Shown piece by piece: positions 27,708-37,543 of a stretch of DNA of 64,000 nt. The notes below the pieces were generated by a model, which was not told the origin of the DNA, did not search any database, and saw only the letters and a list, made by a program, of their open reading frames with translations. This stretch comes from Lachnospiraceae bacterium. Its GTDB lineage: Bacteria > Bacillota > Clostridia > Lachnospirales > Lachnospiraceae. The number at the start of each line of letters is the position of its first letter. Position 1 is the stretch's first letter. The stretch spans positions 1-64,000 of the forward strand of contig JAHAYJ010000100.1 in NCBI GenBank assembly GCA_018384375.1, read 5' to 3'. Made by a program: the position numbers and the translations under genes.

Positions 27708-28598
27708 ATGGTGAAAGGTATGGTGAATGAATTGAAAAAGAAAATTGCAATCGCAACAGATTCAAATAGTGGAATTACGCAGGCACAGGCAAAGGAATTG
27801 GGAATTTTTGTGTTGCCGATGCCGTTTATGATTAACGAAGAGACTTTTTATGAGGATATTACGCTTGACCAGGAAGGGTTTTATGAAAAGCTGGAAAGTG
27901 GAGCTGATGTTGTAACCAGTCAGCCTTCGCCGGAATCTGTACTTAACCTGTGGAAAGAAATCCTGGAGAATTATGATGAGATCGTGCATATTCCAATGAG
28001 CAGTGGACTTTCAGGTTCCTGTCAGAGTGCAATGATGCTTGCAGAAGACTTTGACGGAAAGGTACAGGTGGTCAATAATCAAAGAATTTCTGTAACACAG
28101 AGACAATCCGCACTGGATGCCCTTATGCTGGCAGAAAGAGGACTTGATGCGGTTGAGATCAAGGATGCATTGGAAGCGGACAAGTTTAATTCCAGTATTT
28201 ATATTATGCTGGACACCCTTTATTATCTGAAAAAGGGAGGCAGAATTACGCCTGCCGCGGCGGCAATCGGAACATTGCTTAAGCTGAAGCCGGTTTTGCA
28301 GATCCAGGGAGAAAAGTTGGATGCCTTTGCAAAGGCAAGAACCAGTGGGCAGGGAAAATCCATTATGCTGAATGCAATCCGTAACGATATGGAAACAAGA
28401 TTCGGGGGTGCAAGTGCTGACAATATCTGGTTAGAGGTAGCTTACACCAAAGATTATGAAGCAGCAAAACAGTTTGTACAGGAAATACAGCAGGAGTTTC
28501 CAGGTTTCGATATTGTCTGTAACCCGCTTTCCCTGAGTGTCGCATGCCATATTGGCCCCGGTTCTCTTGCGATTGCGTGCTGTAAAAAGATGAGATAA
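27708..28598 (+). CDS. DegV family fatty-acid-binding protein (FakB-like)
   Basis: A 296-residue DegV protein: it starts IAIATDSNSGI, then VVTSQPSPESV, the conserved IPMSSGLSGSCQSA near residue 100, and LYYLKKGGRITPAAAAIG near 190. DegV proteins bind a fatty acid and present it to FakA for phosphorylation; fakA is two genes upstream. The exact start is uncertain (27708, 27720 or GTG 27723). Confidence 0.88.
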   Translation: MVKGMVNELKKKIAIATDSNSGITQAQAKELGIFVLPMPFMINEETFYEDITLDQEGFYEKLESGADVVTSQPSPESVLNLWKEILENYDEIVHIPMSSGLSGSCQSAMMLAEDFDGKVQVVNNQRISVTQRQSALDALMLAERGLDAVEIKDALEADKFNSSIYIMLDTLYYLKKGGRITPAAAAIGTLLKLKPVLQIQGEKLDAFAKARTSGQGKSIMLNAIRNDMETRFGGASADNIWLEVAYTKDYEAAKQFVQEIQQEFPGFDIVCNPLSLSVACHIGPGSLAIACCKKMR

Positions 28599-28634
28599 GA
28601 TAGAAAAAGAATTTGTGAGAAAGAGGTTGTACGA

Positions 28635-30557
28635 ATGGCGAAAGCAGCAGTTTATGATGCTTCCAGCATCACTGTGCTGGAAGGGCTTGAGGCAGTAAGA
28701 AGAAGACCGGGAATGTATATCGGCAGTGTTTCTACCAAGGGATTAAATCATCTGGTTTACGAGATAGTAGATAATGCAGTAGATGAACATCTTGCGGGGT
28801 ATTGCGATAAGATCTGGGTAACACTGGAGGCTGATGGTTCCGCAACGGTGGAAGATAACGGACGTGGTATTCCTGTGGGGATGCATGAAAAGGGCATCAG
28901 CGCAGAGAGACTGGTCTTTACGACGCTCCATGCCGGCGGCAAGTTTGATGATTCCGCATACAAGACAAGCGGTGGACTTCACGGCGTTGGCTCTTCTGTT
29001 GTAAATGCGCTTTCTACACATCTGACGGTAAGAGTAAAGAACGGCGGAAATGTTTATGAAGATAAATATGAAAGAGGAAATCCCACAGTCAAGCTGGTGA
29101 ATGGACTCCTTCCGGTGGTGGGAAAAGCAAAGGGGAGCGGTACTACCATCAATTTCCTACCGGATGATACCATTTTTGACAGAACCCGTTTTAAAGAAGA
29201 TGAAATAAAAAGTCGTATGCATGAGACGGCGTATTTGAATCCGGAGCTTACCATTATCTTTGAGGACAGGAGAAAGGAGGAACCGGAGCATATTGAATAT
29301 CATGAGCCCGATGGATTGATTGGCTTTATCAAGGATATGAACAAGTCTACGGAGAACGTCAGCGATGTGATCTACTTCAAAGGAGAAGTGGAAGGAATTT
29401 CCGTGGAGGGGGCTTTTCAATATATTAATGAATTTCACGAGAACGTTTTGGGCTTCTGTAATAATATTTATAATGCGGAGGGCGGAACTCATTTAACCGG
29501 ATTTAAGACAGCATTTACTAATATTATCAATACTTATGCAAGAGAGTTGAATATCCTGAAGGAAAAGGATGCCAATTTCACCGGCGCGGACGTGAGAAAT
29601 GGGATGACAGCAGTTATTTCCATTAAGCATCCGGATCCCAGATTTGAGGGGCAGACCAAGACTAAGCTGGACAATCAGGATGCAGCCAAGGCGGTAGCAA
29701 AAATCACCTCAGATGAGCTGGTGCGTTACTTTGACAGAAATCTGGAAACCTTAAAAAATGTGATTGGATGTGCGGAGAAGGCTGCTAAAATCCGTAAAAC
29801 GGAAGAAAAAGCAAAAACCAACATGCTTACCAAGCAGAAGTTTTCCTTTGACTCTAACGGAAAACTTGCTAACTGTGAATCCAGGGATGCTTCGAAATGC
29901 GAAATCTTTATTGTAGAGGGAGATTCCGCAGGAGGAAGTGCCAAAATGGCAAGGAATCGCGCCTATCAGGCTATTCTTCCCATCAGAGGAAAAATTCTGA
30001 ATGTGGAAAAGGCAAGCATAGATAAAGTGCTTGCAAATGCGGAAATTAAGACGATGATCAATGCCTTTGGCTGTGGTTTTTCGGAAGGCTACGGCAATGA
30101 TTTTGATATTACAAAGCTGCGCTATGACAAAATTATCATTATGACAGATGCGGATGTGGATGGTTCCCATATTTCCAATCTTCTGTTGACCTTATTTTAC
30201 CGGTTTATGCCGGAGCTGATCTATGAAGGGCATGTTTATCTTGCAATGCCCCCTCTGTATAAGGCAATGCCAAGTAAAGGAGAAGAAGAGTATCTGTATG
30301 ATGATAAAGCGTTGGAGCAATACAGGAAACGCCATAAGGGAGCCTTTACTTTGCAGAGATACAAAGGTCTTGGTGAAATGGATGCAACACAGTTATGGGA
30401 GACGACACTGAACCCGGAAACCAGAATATTGAAGCAGGTTGAAATCGAGGATGCGCGTATGGCATCCGAGGTGACAGAGCTGCTGATGGGAACAGAGGTG
30501 CCGCCCAGGAAGGCATTCATTTATGAGCATGCTACAGATGCGGAACTGGATATTTAG
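28635..30557 (+). CDS. parE: DNA topoisomerase IV subunit B (ParE)
   Basis: A 640-residue type IIA topoisomerase ATPase subunit. It has the GHKL ATPase domain (EIVDNAVDEHLAG, VEDNGRGIPVGMH, GGLHGVGSSVVNAL) and the TOPRIM domain with EGDSAGGSAK and DADVDGSHI. By itself it could be GyrB or ParE; I favour ParE because the gene directly downstream encodes an A subunit without the GyrA-box that defines gyrase. AGAGGT lies about 8-10 bases before the ATG. Confidence 0.85.
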   Translation: MAKAAVYDASSITVLEGLEAVRRRPGMYIGSVSTKGLNHLVYEIVDNAVDEHLAGYCDKIWVTLEADGSATVEDNGRGIPVGMHEKGISAERLVFTTLHAGGKFDDSAYKTSGGLHGVGSSVVNALSTHLTVRVKNGGNVYEDKYERGNPTVKLVNGLLPVVGKAKGSGTTINFLPDDTIFDRTRFKEDEIKSRMHETAYLNPELTIIFEDRRKEEPEHIEYHEPDGLIGFIKDMNKSTENVSDVIYFKGEVEGISVEGAFQYINEFHENVLGFCNNIYNAEGGTHLTGFKTAFTNIINTYARELNILKEKDANFTGADVRNGMTAVISIKHPDPRFEGQTKTKLDNQDAAKAVAKITSDELVRYFDRNLETLKNVIGCAEKAAKIRKTEEKAKTNMLTKQKFSFDSNGKLANCESRDASKCEIFIVEGDSAGGSAKMARNRAYQAILPIRGKILNVEKASIDKVLANAEIKTMINAFGCGFSEGYGNDFDITKLRYDKIIIMTDADVDGSHISNLLLTLFYRFMPELIYEGHVYLAMPPLYKAMPSKGEEEYLYDDKALEQYRKRHKGAFTLQRYKGLGEMDATQLWETTLNPETRILKQVEIEDARMASEVTELLMGTEVPPRKAFIYEHATDAELDI

Positions 30558-30582
30558 TGTGATTGGGAACGGAGCAGATTAA

Positions 30583-32820
30583 ATGGAAGAAAAGATCATT
30601 AAAACGGAATATTCCGAGGTCATGCAGAAATCCTTTATAGATTATGCCATGAGCGTCATTATTGCCAGAGCACTTCCGGATGCACGGGATGGCTTGAAGC
30701 CGGTACAACGGAGAGTTCTCTATGATATGCACGAGCTTGGGATCAAGTATGACAAGCCTTATCGAAAGAGCGCCCGTATTGTCGGCGATACCATGGGTAA
30801 ATATCACCCTCACGGGGACAGCTCTATTTATGATGCTTTGGTTGTTATGACCCAGGACTTTAAGAAGGGACTTCCCCTGATTGACGGTCATGGTAACTTT
30901 GGCAATATTGAGGGCGACGGGGCAGCCGCCATGCGTTATACGGAAGCAAGGCTTGAAAAGATTACACAGGATTCTTTTTTGGCTGACCTTGATAAGGATG
31001 TTGTGGATTTTATCCCCAATTTTGATGAAACCGAAAAAGAGCCAAGTGTGCTTCCCGTTAAATTTCCCAATCTTTTGGTAAACGGTTCAGAGGGAATTGC
31101 AGTAGGTATGGCAACCAGCATTCCGCCTCATAATCTGGGAGAGGTGATCGATGCTGTTAAGGCATATATGTTGGATGAATCCATTACGGTTGAAGGTCTG
31201 ATGAAATACATAAAAGGGCCTGATTTTCCTACAGGTGGTATTGTGATCAACAAGGACGAACTGCTTGAAATTTATGAAACCGGTGTGGGAAAGATCAAAG
31301 TACGCGGAAAGGTGGACATAGAGAAGGGAAAAGGAGGAAAGACCAATGTTGTGATTTCCGAAATTCCCTATCCGATGATAGGACTCAATATTTCCAAGTT
31401 TCTGACAGATGTGGCCGCTCTTTCAGAGACTAAGAAAACGCAGGACATTGTAGATATATCCAACCAGTCCTCCAAGGAAGGCATCCGTATTGTAATTGAA
31501 CTTCGCAGAGATGCAGACGTAGACAATTTTGTCAACATGCTGTACAAAAAGACCAGGCTTGAGGATACCTTTGGGGTTAATATGCTTGCCATTGCGGATG
31601 GTCGCCCTGAAATCATGAGCCTGAAGCAGATTATTCAGTATAATGTGGATTTCCAGTTCCAGGTGGCAACCAGAAAATATACCACATTGCTTGAGAAAGA
31701 ACGGGAGAAGAAGGAAATTCAGGAAGGCCTTATCAAGGCTTGTAATGTGATCGATCTTGTTATAGAAATCCTTCGGGGATCCAAGGATCGAAATATGGCA
31801 AAGGCCTGTCTGGTTGAAGGAAAGGTAGACGGAATCAAATTCCGCTCAAAAGAATCCAAGATTATGGCAGCACAGCTGCGCTTTACAGAAAAGCAGGCAA
31901 ATGCAATTTTGGAAATGCGTCTGTATAAGTTGATTGGTCTGGAGCTGGAAGCCCTTATCAATGAACATGAAGAAACCATGGCTAATATTTATCGCTATGA
32001 GGATATCCTTGATCGACGTGATTCTATGGCGCAGGTTATTATCAATGAACTGGAGCAGATTCGTCAGGAATTTGCAGTGCCTCGAAAGACAGTCGTTGAA
32101 AATGCCGCAGAAGCTGTCTATATTGAGAAAAAAGTGGAAGAGATGGAGGTTGTTTTCCTGATGGACCGCTTTGGCTATGCCAGAACAATCGACATGACTA
32201 CCTATGAAAGGAATAAAGAAGCTGCGGATGCAGAAAATAGATTTGTATTTGTTTGTAAAAATACCGGAAAAGTATGTCTGTTTACCAATACCGGACAGCT
32301 CCATACGATGAAGGTAACAGATATCCCTTTTGGCAAATTCCGTGATAAGGGAATTCCTGTTGATAACATCAGTAATTTTGATGGAGAAAAAGAAATCGTT
32401 GTAGCTGCCGAAAGCCAGACAAGCCTGAACCTTTATCGCATGATCTTTGTTACCAGACAGGCGATGATGAAAGTAGTGGATGGCGGAGAATTTGATGTTG
32501 CAAAGAGAACGGTTGCTGCAACAAAGCTGGCAGAGAACGATGAGGTTGTTTCCGTCGCAGTAATGAAGGAACAAAAACAGGTAGTATTGCAGAGTGCAGA
32601 TGGGTATTTCCTAAAATTTAGTATAGATGAAATACCTGATAAAAAGAAAAATGCCATTGGAGTCAGGGGGATGAAGCTTGGCACCAAGGATTATGTGGAA
32701 AACGTTTATTATCTGCAGAGTGGAACAGAACAAGTGATCAACTATAAAGAAAAGCCTGTAGATCTTCATAAAATGAAGGCGGCCAAACGTGATGGGAAGG
32801 GCACAAAAATCAGAATTTGA
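30583..32820 (+). CDS. parC: DNA topoisomerase IV subunit A (ParC)
   Basis: A 745-residue A subunit with catalytic Tyr119 ([11 protein letters not shown]) and the quinolone-determining region [15 protein letters not shown], in which the positions equivalent to E. coli ParC Ser80 and 84 are Ser80 and Asp84, so no classical resistance change is seen. The C-terminal beta-pinwheel lacks the QRRGGRG-type GyrA-box; the matching stretch reads [13 protein letters not shown]. Length and the missing box favour topoisomerase IV, the main decatenase, over gyrase. A second pair (true gyrase) would be expected elsewhere in the genome. Confidence 0.85.
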   Translation: MEEKIIKTEYSEVMQKSFIDYAMSVIIARALPDARDGLKPVQRRVLYDMHELGIKYDKPYRKSARIVGDTMGKYHPHGDSSIYDALVVMTQDFKKGLPLIDGHGNFGNIEGDGAAAMRYTEARLEKITQDSFLADLDKDVVDFIPNFDETEKEPSVLPVKFPNLLVNGSEGIAVGMATSIPPHNLGEVIDAVKAYMLDESITVEGLMKYIKGPDFPTGGIVINKDELLEIYETGVGKIKVRGKVDIEKGKGGKTNVVISEIPYPMIGLNISKFLTDVAALSETKKTQDIVDISNQSSKEGIRIVIELRRDADVDNFVNMLYKKTRLEDTFGVNMLAIADGRPEIMSLKQIIQYNVDFQFQVATRKYTTLLEKEREKKEIQEGLIKACNVIDLVIEILRGSKDRNMAKACLVEGKVDGIKFRSKESKIMAAQLRFTEKQANAILEMRLYKLIGLELEALINEHEETMANIYRYEDILDRRDSMAQVIINELEQIRQEFAVPRKTVVENAAEAVYIEKKVEEMEVVFLMDRFGYARTIDMTTYERNKEAADAENRFVFVCKNTGKVCLFTNTGQLHTMKVTDIPFGKFRDKGIPVDNISNFDGEKEIVVAAESQTSLNLYRMIFVTRQAMMKVVDGGEFDVAKRTVAATKLAENDEVVSVAVMKEQKQVVLQSADGYFLKFSIDEIPDKKKNAIGVRGMKLGTKDYVENVYYLQSGTEQVINYKEKPVDLHKMKAAKRDGKGTKIRI

Positions 32821-32831
32821 GAGGGAAAACC

Positions 32832-33386
32832 ATGCGTGTAATTGCAGGAAAAGCCAGAAGTCTTAGATTGAAGACGCCGGATGGAATGGATACAAGACCC
32901 ACCACTGACCGGATTAAGGAAACCTTATTTAATATGATACAGGGGGAGATTCCTGGTTGTATTTTTCTGGATTTGTTTGCAGGAAGCGGCGGAATCGGAA
33001 TCGAAGCGCTCAGCAGAGGCGCTGCCCACGCCTATTTTGTAGAAAACGGAAAGGAAGCCATCAGCTGTATTCAGGAAAATATAGCCTTTACAAAATTTGA
33101 AGAGAGTGCTACACTGCTGAAACAGGATGTTTTCAGTGCCTTGTCCATGATCAGTGAGAAGGAGGCAGATATTATCTTTATGGATCCACCTTATCGGGCC
33201 GGTTATGAGCTGGATTTGCTGAAGGCACTTGCAGGACAGCCGTATGTGACGGAAAACACCCTGATGATAATTGAGGCAGAATTGAACAGGCCGTTTGATT
33301 TTGCTGAGGATATTGGTTTGAGAATTGTGAAGGAAAAAAACTATAAGACCAATAAGCATATATTTATCCGTAGAAAAACGGAATAA
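32832..33386 (+). CDS. rsmD: 16S rRNA (guanine(966)-N(2))-methyltransferase RsmD
   Basis: A 184-residue Rossmann methyltransferase with MRVIAGKARSLRLKTPDG at the N-terminus, the AdoMet loop LDLFAGSGGIGIEALSRGA (about 45) and the catalytic MDPPY motif (about 116). It methylates G966 of 16S rRNA during 30S assembly. I use ATG 32832 with GAGGG upstream; TTG 32817 is also in frame. It is followed by coaD, as in Bacillus. Confidence 0.93.
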   Translation: MRVIAGKARSLRLKTPDGMDTRPTTDRIKETLFNMIQGEIPGCIFLDLFAGSGGIGIEALSRGAAHAYFVENGKEAISCIQENIAFTKFEESATLLKQDVFSALSMISEKEADIIFMDPPYRAGYELDLLKALAGQPYVTENTLMIIEAELNRPFDFAEDIGLRIVKEKNYKTNKHIFIRRKTE

Positions 33387-33407
33387 ACCGCTTGGAAAGA
33401 GGAACGC

Positions 33408-33899
33408 ATGAAAGCAGCTATTTATCCGGGAAGCTTCGATCCGGTTACCTATGGGCATTTGGATGTGATCAGACGTGCATCACAGATTTTTGAGGAACTG
33501 ACAGTCAGTGTTTTGAATAATAAGCTAAAGACTCCATTGTTTTCTGTGGAAGAACGTGTTAAGATATTACAGGAAGCAGTGAAGGACATACCGAATGTAA
33601 AGGTGGAATCCTTCAGTGGTCTTCTTGTAGATTACGCAAAATCAAGAAATGTTCATGTTGTGATCAGAGGTTTGCGGGCGATTACAGATTTTGAATATGA
33701 ACTCCAAAATGCACAGACAAATGCAAAATTGTCGAAAGGAGCATTGGATACGGTATTTTTGACGACAAGTCTTGAATATGCTTATTTAAGCTCCTCCAGT
33801 GTAAAGGAAATTGCAAGCTTTGGCGGAGATATTTCTATGTGTGTGCCGGATTTTGTGGCAAAACGTGTCTACGAGAAGTATGGATTGAATAAGAAATAA
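33408..33899 (+). CDS. coaD: Phosphopantetheine adenylyltransferase
   Basis: Penultimate enzyme of coenzyme A synthesis, transferring AMP to 4'-phosphopantetheine. The 163 residues contain the nucleotidyltransferase motif [13 protein letters not shown] (about 7), [12 protein letters not shown] (about 88) and the ISSSxxKE-like [13 protein letters not shown] (about 128). Length and motifs are typical. AAGAGG is upstream of the ATG. Confidence 0.96.
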   Translation: MKAAIYPGSFDPVTYGHLDVIRRASQIFEELTVSVLNNKLKTPLFSVEERVKILQEAVKDIPNVKVESFSGLLVDYAKSRNVHVVIRGLRAITDFEYELQNAQTNAKLSKGALDTVFLTTSLEYAYLSSSSVKEIASFGGDISMCVPDFVAKRVYEKYGLNKK

Positions 33900-33913
33900 A
33901 CGGGGGAAAGCGA

Positions 33914-34528
33914 ATGAGCAGCAGAATTGAACAGTTGATTGATGAAATCGAAGCTTATATTGACGGCTGTAAATATCAGCCGCTTTCAAATACCAAGATT
34001 ATTGTAAACAAAGAAGAAATTGATGAACTTCTTCGAGAACTTCGAATGAAGACACCTGATGAGATCAAGCGTTATCAAAAGATTATCAGTAATAAGGAAG
34101 CCATACTGAATGATGCCCGTGCAAAGGCGGAGGCACTCATCAATGAGGCAACCATCCATACGAATGAACTGATCAGTGAACATGAAATCTATCAGCAGGC
34201 ATATGCACAGGCGACTGCTGTAGTAAAACAGGCAAGCCAGCAGGCGCAGGAGATCCTTGACAGTGCTACAATAGAGGCAAACAATATGCGGGCTGCAGCT
34301 ATGCAGTATACTGATGATATTCTTGCCAATATTGAGAATCTACTGACTCAGACCATGAAAATGACATCAGATCATTATGAAAGCTTTATCACTGCACTGA
34401 ATCAGTATAATGACGTAGTAAATGCGAACAGAGTGGAGTTGAACCCACCGGAGGCTGACGAATATACCGGAGCGGAAACTGCTGAAGGTGAAAACACCGG
34501 GGAAGGGCTAAATCTGGATCTGCTTTAA
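33914..34528 (+). CDS. Coiled-coil protein of unknown function
   Basis: A 204-residue, almost wholly helical protein rich in Ala, Glu, Gln and Asn. It starts SSRIEQLIDEIEAYIDGCKYQPLSNTKIIVNKEEIDELL and continues with long heptad repeats (about 55-165), ending in an acidic tail. The organisation recalls DivIVA-like or V-ATPase subunit H/E-like coiled coils, and the N-terminus is more conserved-looking than the rest, but I cannot assign a family. It follows coaD by 14 bases and is closed by a terminator, so it is probably co-transcribed with rsmD-coaD. Confidence 0.75.
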   Translation: MSSRIEQLIDEIEAYIDGCKYQPLSNTKIIVNKEEIDELLRELRMKTPDEIKRYQKIISNKEAILNDARAKAEALINEATIHTNELISEHEIYQQAYAQATAVVKQASQQAQEILDSATIEANNMRAAAMQYTDDILANIENLLTQTMKMTSDHYESFITALNQYNDVVNANRVELNPPEADEYTGAETAEGENTGEGLNLDLL

Positions 34529-34544
34529 AAGAATAAGAATTCTG

Positions 34545-34578
34545 ACCGGCTTTGACCATGGGGAGAAGCCGGTTTTTT
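34545..34578 (+). terminator. Rho-independent terminator
   Basis: The stem ACCGGCTT (34545-34552) with AAGCCGGT (34566-34573) runs into six T. The upstream edge of the amidase leader is formed by the end of this element. Confidence 0.8.
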
Positions 34579-34591
34579 GATAGGGGGCTGC

Positions 34592-35869
34592 ATGAAAAAA
34601 GGCTGTAGATTAAAATACCTGGTATTTTTGATAGGAATCATTACTTTTTGGATAATCGGTTTTGAGGTAAAGGCTGATGAGCCACTTGTCATTGTGATAG
34701 ATCCCGGTCACGGCGGAGAAAATCTCGGTGGGCAGTATGAGGAATATACGGAAAAAGAAATCAATCCCATCGTTGCAAGGGCAATGAAGGAAGAACTGGA
34801 AAAATATGAAGGCGTTACGGTATACCTGACTCATGAGGAGGATGTTGATATGAGTATCAAGGACAGAGCAGCCTTCGCCAAGGAAAAAAATGCGGATTTC
34901 CTGTTCTGCCTTCACTTTAATATGTCCGTAAAGCATGATCTGTTTGGGGCAGAGGTCTGGGTACCTGCTGCAGGAGAATTCTATTCAAAGGGTTATGCCT
35001 TTGCGGAAATTCAGATGCAGGAATTTACAGATCTTGGATTGTACTCCAGAGGAATTAAGACAAGACTTAATGATAAGGATCAGAATTATTATGGAATATT
35101 GCGCTATTGCACGCAGGAGGGAATTCCTTCCGTACTGATTGAGCATTGCCACCTGGATCATGCATCTGATCAGCCTTTCTATCAGAATGACGAGGAAAAA
35201 CTGAAAGAATTCGGCAGACTGGATGCCACCGCAGTTGCCAAATATTTCCGATTAAAGTCAGAGGAACTTGGCGTTGATTACAGCAATTACCCCGTAAGCG
35301 AGATCAAAATTCCATCAGGGATTGTCAGGCCTGATGAGACGGAACCTGAACTGTGCAGAATTGAGGTTGATGCTGTCAATGAGGAGACAGGGGAAGCCGC
35401 TGTTACCATTAAGGCTAGGGATGCTGACAGTTATATTTTGTACTATAGCTATAGCGTGAATGGGGGTAATTCCTATTCAGACTTACAGATCTGGCCAAGA
35501 CCGGAAGCGTGGAACAGATCACAGGAGGAAAACAAGGTGACAATTCCACTTCCCTTTGATCAGGGAATTGAACTTCGCGTATGTGTCTATAATGGATTTG
35601 ATAAGTGGTCTGAGAGTAATATTGTGAACATTGAGCCGATTGCTGACCCACAACGTCTGGCCGATGAACTTGAAAAAGCACAGGAAGAAGCAATGAAAAA
35701 GAAACAGGAAAGCTATGAAGAGATTGTCTATGAGGATGTCAAGGAACCAAAGTTATCTCCCATACCTGTCCTTGTGGCTGTTATTTGCCTTCTCCTATGC
35801 ATGGTACTGATTTCTTTTATACTGGCAGGAAGAATCGCACTTCTGCTAAAAAGTAAAAAACGACGGTGA
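34592..35869 (+). CDS. N-acetylmuramoyl-L-alanine amidase with C-terminal membrane anchor
   Basis: A 425-residue secreted or membrane-anchored cell-wall hydrolase. After an N-terminal hydrophobic signal/anchor (about 7-28, ending near VKADEP) comes an amidase_3 domain with the zinc site DPGHGG, Glu in YTEKE, and LHFN, plus the catalytic Glu in LIEHCHLD. It then has a beta-rich domain of about 100 residues (DSYILYYSYSVNGG), a Lys/Glu helix and a C-terminal transmembrane segment. Two membrane segments flanking the enzyme are unusual. I use ATG 34592, preceded by GGGG; TTG 34577 is also in frame. The 3' end overlaps the convergent ylbJ gene. Confidence 0.85.
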   Translation: MKKGCRLKYLVFLIGIITFWIIGFEVKADEPLVIVIDPGHGGENLGGQYEEYTEKEINPIVARAMKEELEKYEGVTVYLTHEEDVDMSIKDRAAFAKEKNADFLFCLHFNMSVKHDLFGAEVWVPAAGEFYSKGYAFAEIQMQEFTDLGLYSRGIKTRLNDKDQNYYGILRYCTQEGIPSVLIEHCHLDHASDQPFYQNDEEKLKEFGRLDATAVAKYFRLKSEELGVDYSNYPVSEIKIPSGIVRPDETEPELCRIEVDAVNEETGEAAVTIKARDADSYILYYSYSVNGGNSYSDLQIWPRPEAWNRSQEENKVTIPLPFDQGIELRVCVYNGFDKWSESNIVNIEPIADPQRLADELEKAQEEAMKKKQESYEEIVYEDVKEPKLSPIPVLVAVICLLLCMVLISFILAGRIALLLKSKKRR

Positions 35870-36773
35870 CGGCAGTGAGGATCATTTTGTGCATAACATA
35901 TTCCGAAAGAGATAGATCGGCTGATTCGATCATGCTGTAGGTCTGGACAATACAGGAAAGTCCTCCAAAGGGAAGAACACAGAGAACAAAATCGGGCATT
36001 TGATTTTCAAGAAGCCCGATTCCTCCGGTGATTTCCAAAAGGCATCCCATGCATCCGATCAGGCAGGAGCGCTGTTTATAGCTAAGAGGCAGTAAAGCCG
36101 TTAAAAGCGATGGAAGGATGAAAAGAAGATTGAAGAAGATCATGTAGCCGCCAAGCTTTGTGATACTGGACAGGGCGCTGAGAATAGATTCATCCAGTGC
36201 CGAAAGAAGCGGAAAAGCAGGGCTATTGTATGCTTTCGTGGCAGAATGCGGTGAAATACGCCTGCTATATATGGTATAGCGAAGAAACAGTCCGTAAAGA
36301 AAAGGAAGACCGTACATGGCAAAGAGATAAATTGCCGGGGAAGAAATTCCCAGTGTTGGAAGTACAAATCCGATAAAGTAAACTGGGCCAATGTTATTAC
36401 AGAAAGAAAGCAAAAAGGAGGCCTCATCCTTTGAAATCAAGTGATGTTCATAAAGGTCGGCGGCGGTGCGAGCACCCATGGGAAAACCGCATAGGAAGCC
36501 GATCAGAATGCCATAAATACAGGAAGGACCTACTCGAAACAGCCTTCCCAAAAGAGGCATCAGGAATTGAACACAGGAGGAGACAAGATTCATGCGGATG
36601 ATAATACCGGAGAGCACCATAAAGGGAAAGAGAGCCGGGATCATTTTGGAAAACCAAAGATTCAGCCCGTTTAAGGATAAGGAAAGGCATTGGGAAGGAA
36701 AGCATAAAATGATAGCGCCAAGAACAATTGCAAGGACAGAATAAAGAGATAGAGTATTAAATCTTGGTTTCAT
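35817..36773 (-). CDS. ylbJ: YlbJ-type nucleoside-recognition (Gate) membrane protein
   Basis: A 318-residue polytopic membrane protein with about eight helices and the YlbJ-type motif GFLCGFPMGARTAADLYE (about 93-110) and SFCNNIGPVYFIGFVLP. In Bacillus ylbJ lies directly after rsmD and coaD and is needed for proper spore formation; here it is close to the same genes but on the opposite strand. The family has the nucleoside-recognition/Gate fold; the substrate is unknown. It overlaps the 3' end of the amidase gene by 53 bases. Confidence 0.83.
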   Translation of the reverse strand: MKPRFNTLSLYSVLAIVLGAIILCFPSQCLSLSLNGLNLWFSKMIPALFPFMVLSGIIIRMNLVSSCVQFLMPLLGRLFRVGPSCIYGILIGFLCGFPMGARTAADLYEHHLISKDEASFLLSFCNNIGPVYFIGFVLPTLGISSPAIYLFAMYGLPFLYGLFLRYTIYSRRISPHSATKAYNSPAFPLLSALDESILSALSSITKLGGYMIFFNLLFILPSLLTALLPLSYKQRSCLIGCMGCLLEITGGIGLLENQMPDFVLCVLPFGGLSCIVQTYSMIESADLSLSEYVMHKMILTAVTVVFYFLAEVRFFLPV

Positions 36774-36795
36774 GATAGGCGCTTCTTTGGATTTG

Positions 36796-36804
36796 TGTTA
36801 TTAT
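36796..36804 (+). promoter_or_regulatory. Extended -10 element next to the rsuA-type start
   Basis: TGTTATTAT (TGn followed by TATTAT) ends 7 bases before the ATG at 36812. No convincing -35 is seen. If used, transcription begins at or next to the start codon, which also lacks a ribosome binding site. Confidence 0.4.
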
Positions 36805-36811
36805 TATTGTT

Positions 36812-37543
36812 ATGAGAATTGATAGATTATTATGCGAATTAAATATTGGCTCCAGAAGTCAGGTAAAGGAGCTTTTGAAAGCGGGACAGGTGACAGTTGA
36901 CGGGATCATAGTAAAGAAGGCAGACACACAGGTGGATGAGAGAAAGGTGTATATTCAGTACCGGGGAAAGGAATATCGATACCAACCTTTTGTCTATTTT
37001 CTGATGAATAAGCCGGCAGGCGTGATCACTGCAACAAGGGATGAAAAGGAAAAGACGGTACTGGATCTGTTTAAAGAGCAATATCAACAAATGCACAGGG
37101 GAGAGCTTACGGGAATTCCCGTTCAGGATATTTTCCCGGTAGGAAGGCTTGATAAGGACACGGTAGGATTGCTTCTACTTACCAATGATGGTGGACTGGC
37201 ACATGATTTACTGTCCCCGAAAAAACATGTGGAAAAAAGATATTATGTCAGAACAGACAAGGTTCTTTCCGAACGGATGCTGGAACAGCTTGAGAAAGGT
37301 GTGGATATCGGGGAAAAGGAACTGACTTTGCCGTCAAAGGTGGAAAAGGAAAGTCAAAATACCTGCTTTATTACCATTACGGAAGGGAAATATCATCAGG
37401 TTAAGAGAATGTTCGCTGCCGTAGGTCTTCAGGTAACCTATCTGAAAAGGATTTCCATGGGAGGTCTAACTCTGGATGATGAACTGAAGGAAGGACAAAT
37501 TCGAGAATTAACAGAGGAAGAAGTCAATGAATTATATGCTTGA
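36812..37543 (+). CDS. RsuA-family pseudouridine synthase
   Basis: A 243-residue pseudouridine synthase: an N-terminal S4 RNA-binding domain (MRIDRLLCELNIGSRSQVKELL) is followed by the catalytic domain with FLMNKPAGVI and the catalytic Asp in GRLDKDTVGLLLLTND. The family modifies small-subunit rRNA (E. coli RsuA acts on U516) or related sites. Only 38 bases separate it from divergent ylbJ, no Shine-Dalgarno is seen, and an extended -10 lies 7 bases upstream. The last codons overlap the HAD gene by 17 bases. Confidence 0.88.
   Translation: MRIDRLLCELNIGSRSQVKELLKAGQVTVDGIIVKKADTQVDERKVYIQYRGKEYRYQPFVYFLMNKPAGVITATRDEKEKTVLDLFKEQYQQMHRGELTGIPVQDIFPVGRLDKDTVGLLLLTNDGGLAHDLLSPKKHVEKRYYVRTDKVLSERMLEQLEKGVDIGEKELTLPSKVEKESQNTCFITITEGKYHQVKRMFAAVGLQVTYLKRISMGGLTLDDELKEGQIRELTEEEVNELYA

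Noticed and set aside
30661-30850. Quinolone-resistance substitution in ParC
   Set aside because: Ser80 and Asp84 equivalents are intact; an acidic residue at position 84 is normal.
31846-32574. Long open frame on the - strand opposite parC (about 242 codons)
   Set aside because: It lies entirely antisense to a confidently assigned gene, is rich in Cys, His and Ile typical of shadow frames, and has no ribosome binding site or family resemblance.
28635-32820. Gyrase (gyrB-gyrA) assignment for the topoisomerase pair
   Set aside because: The A subunit lacks the QRRGGRG-type GyrA-box and has ParC-like length and residue numbering, so topoisomerase IV is preferred.
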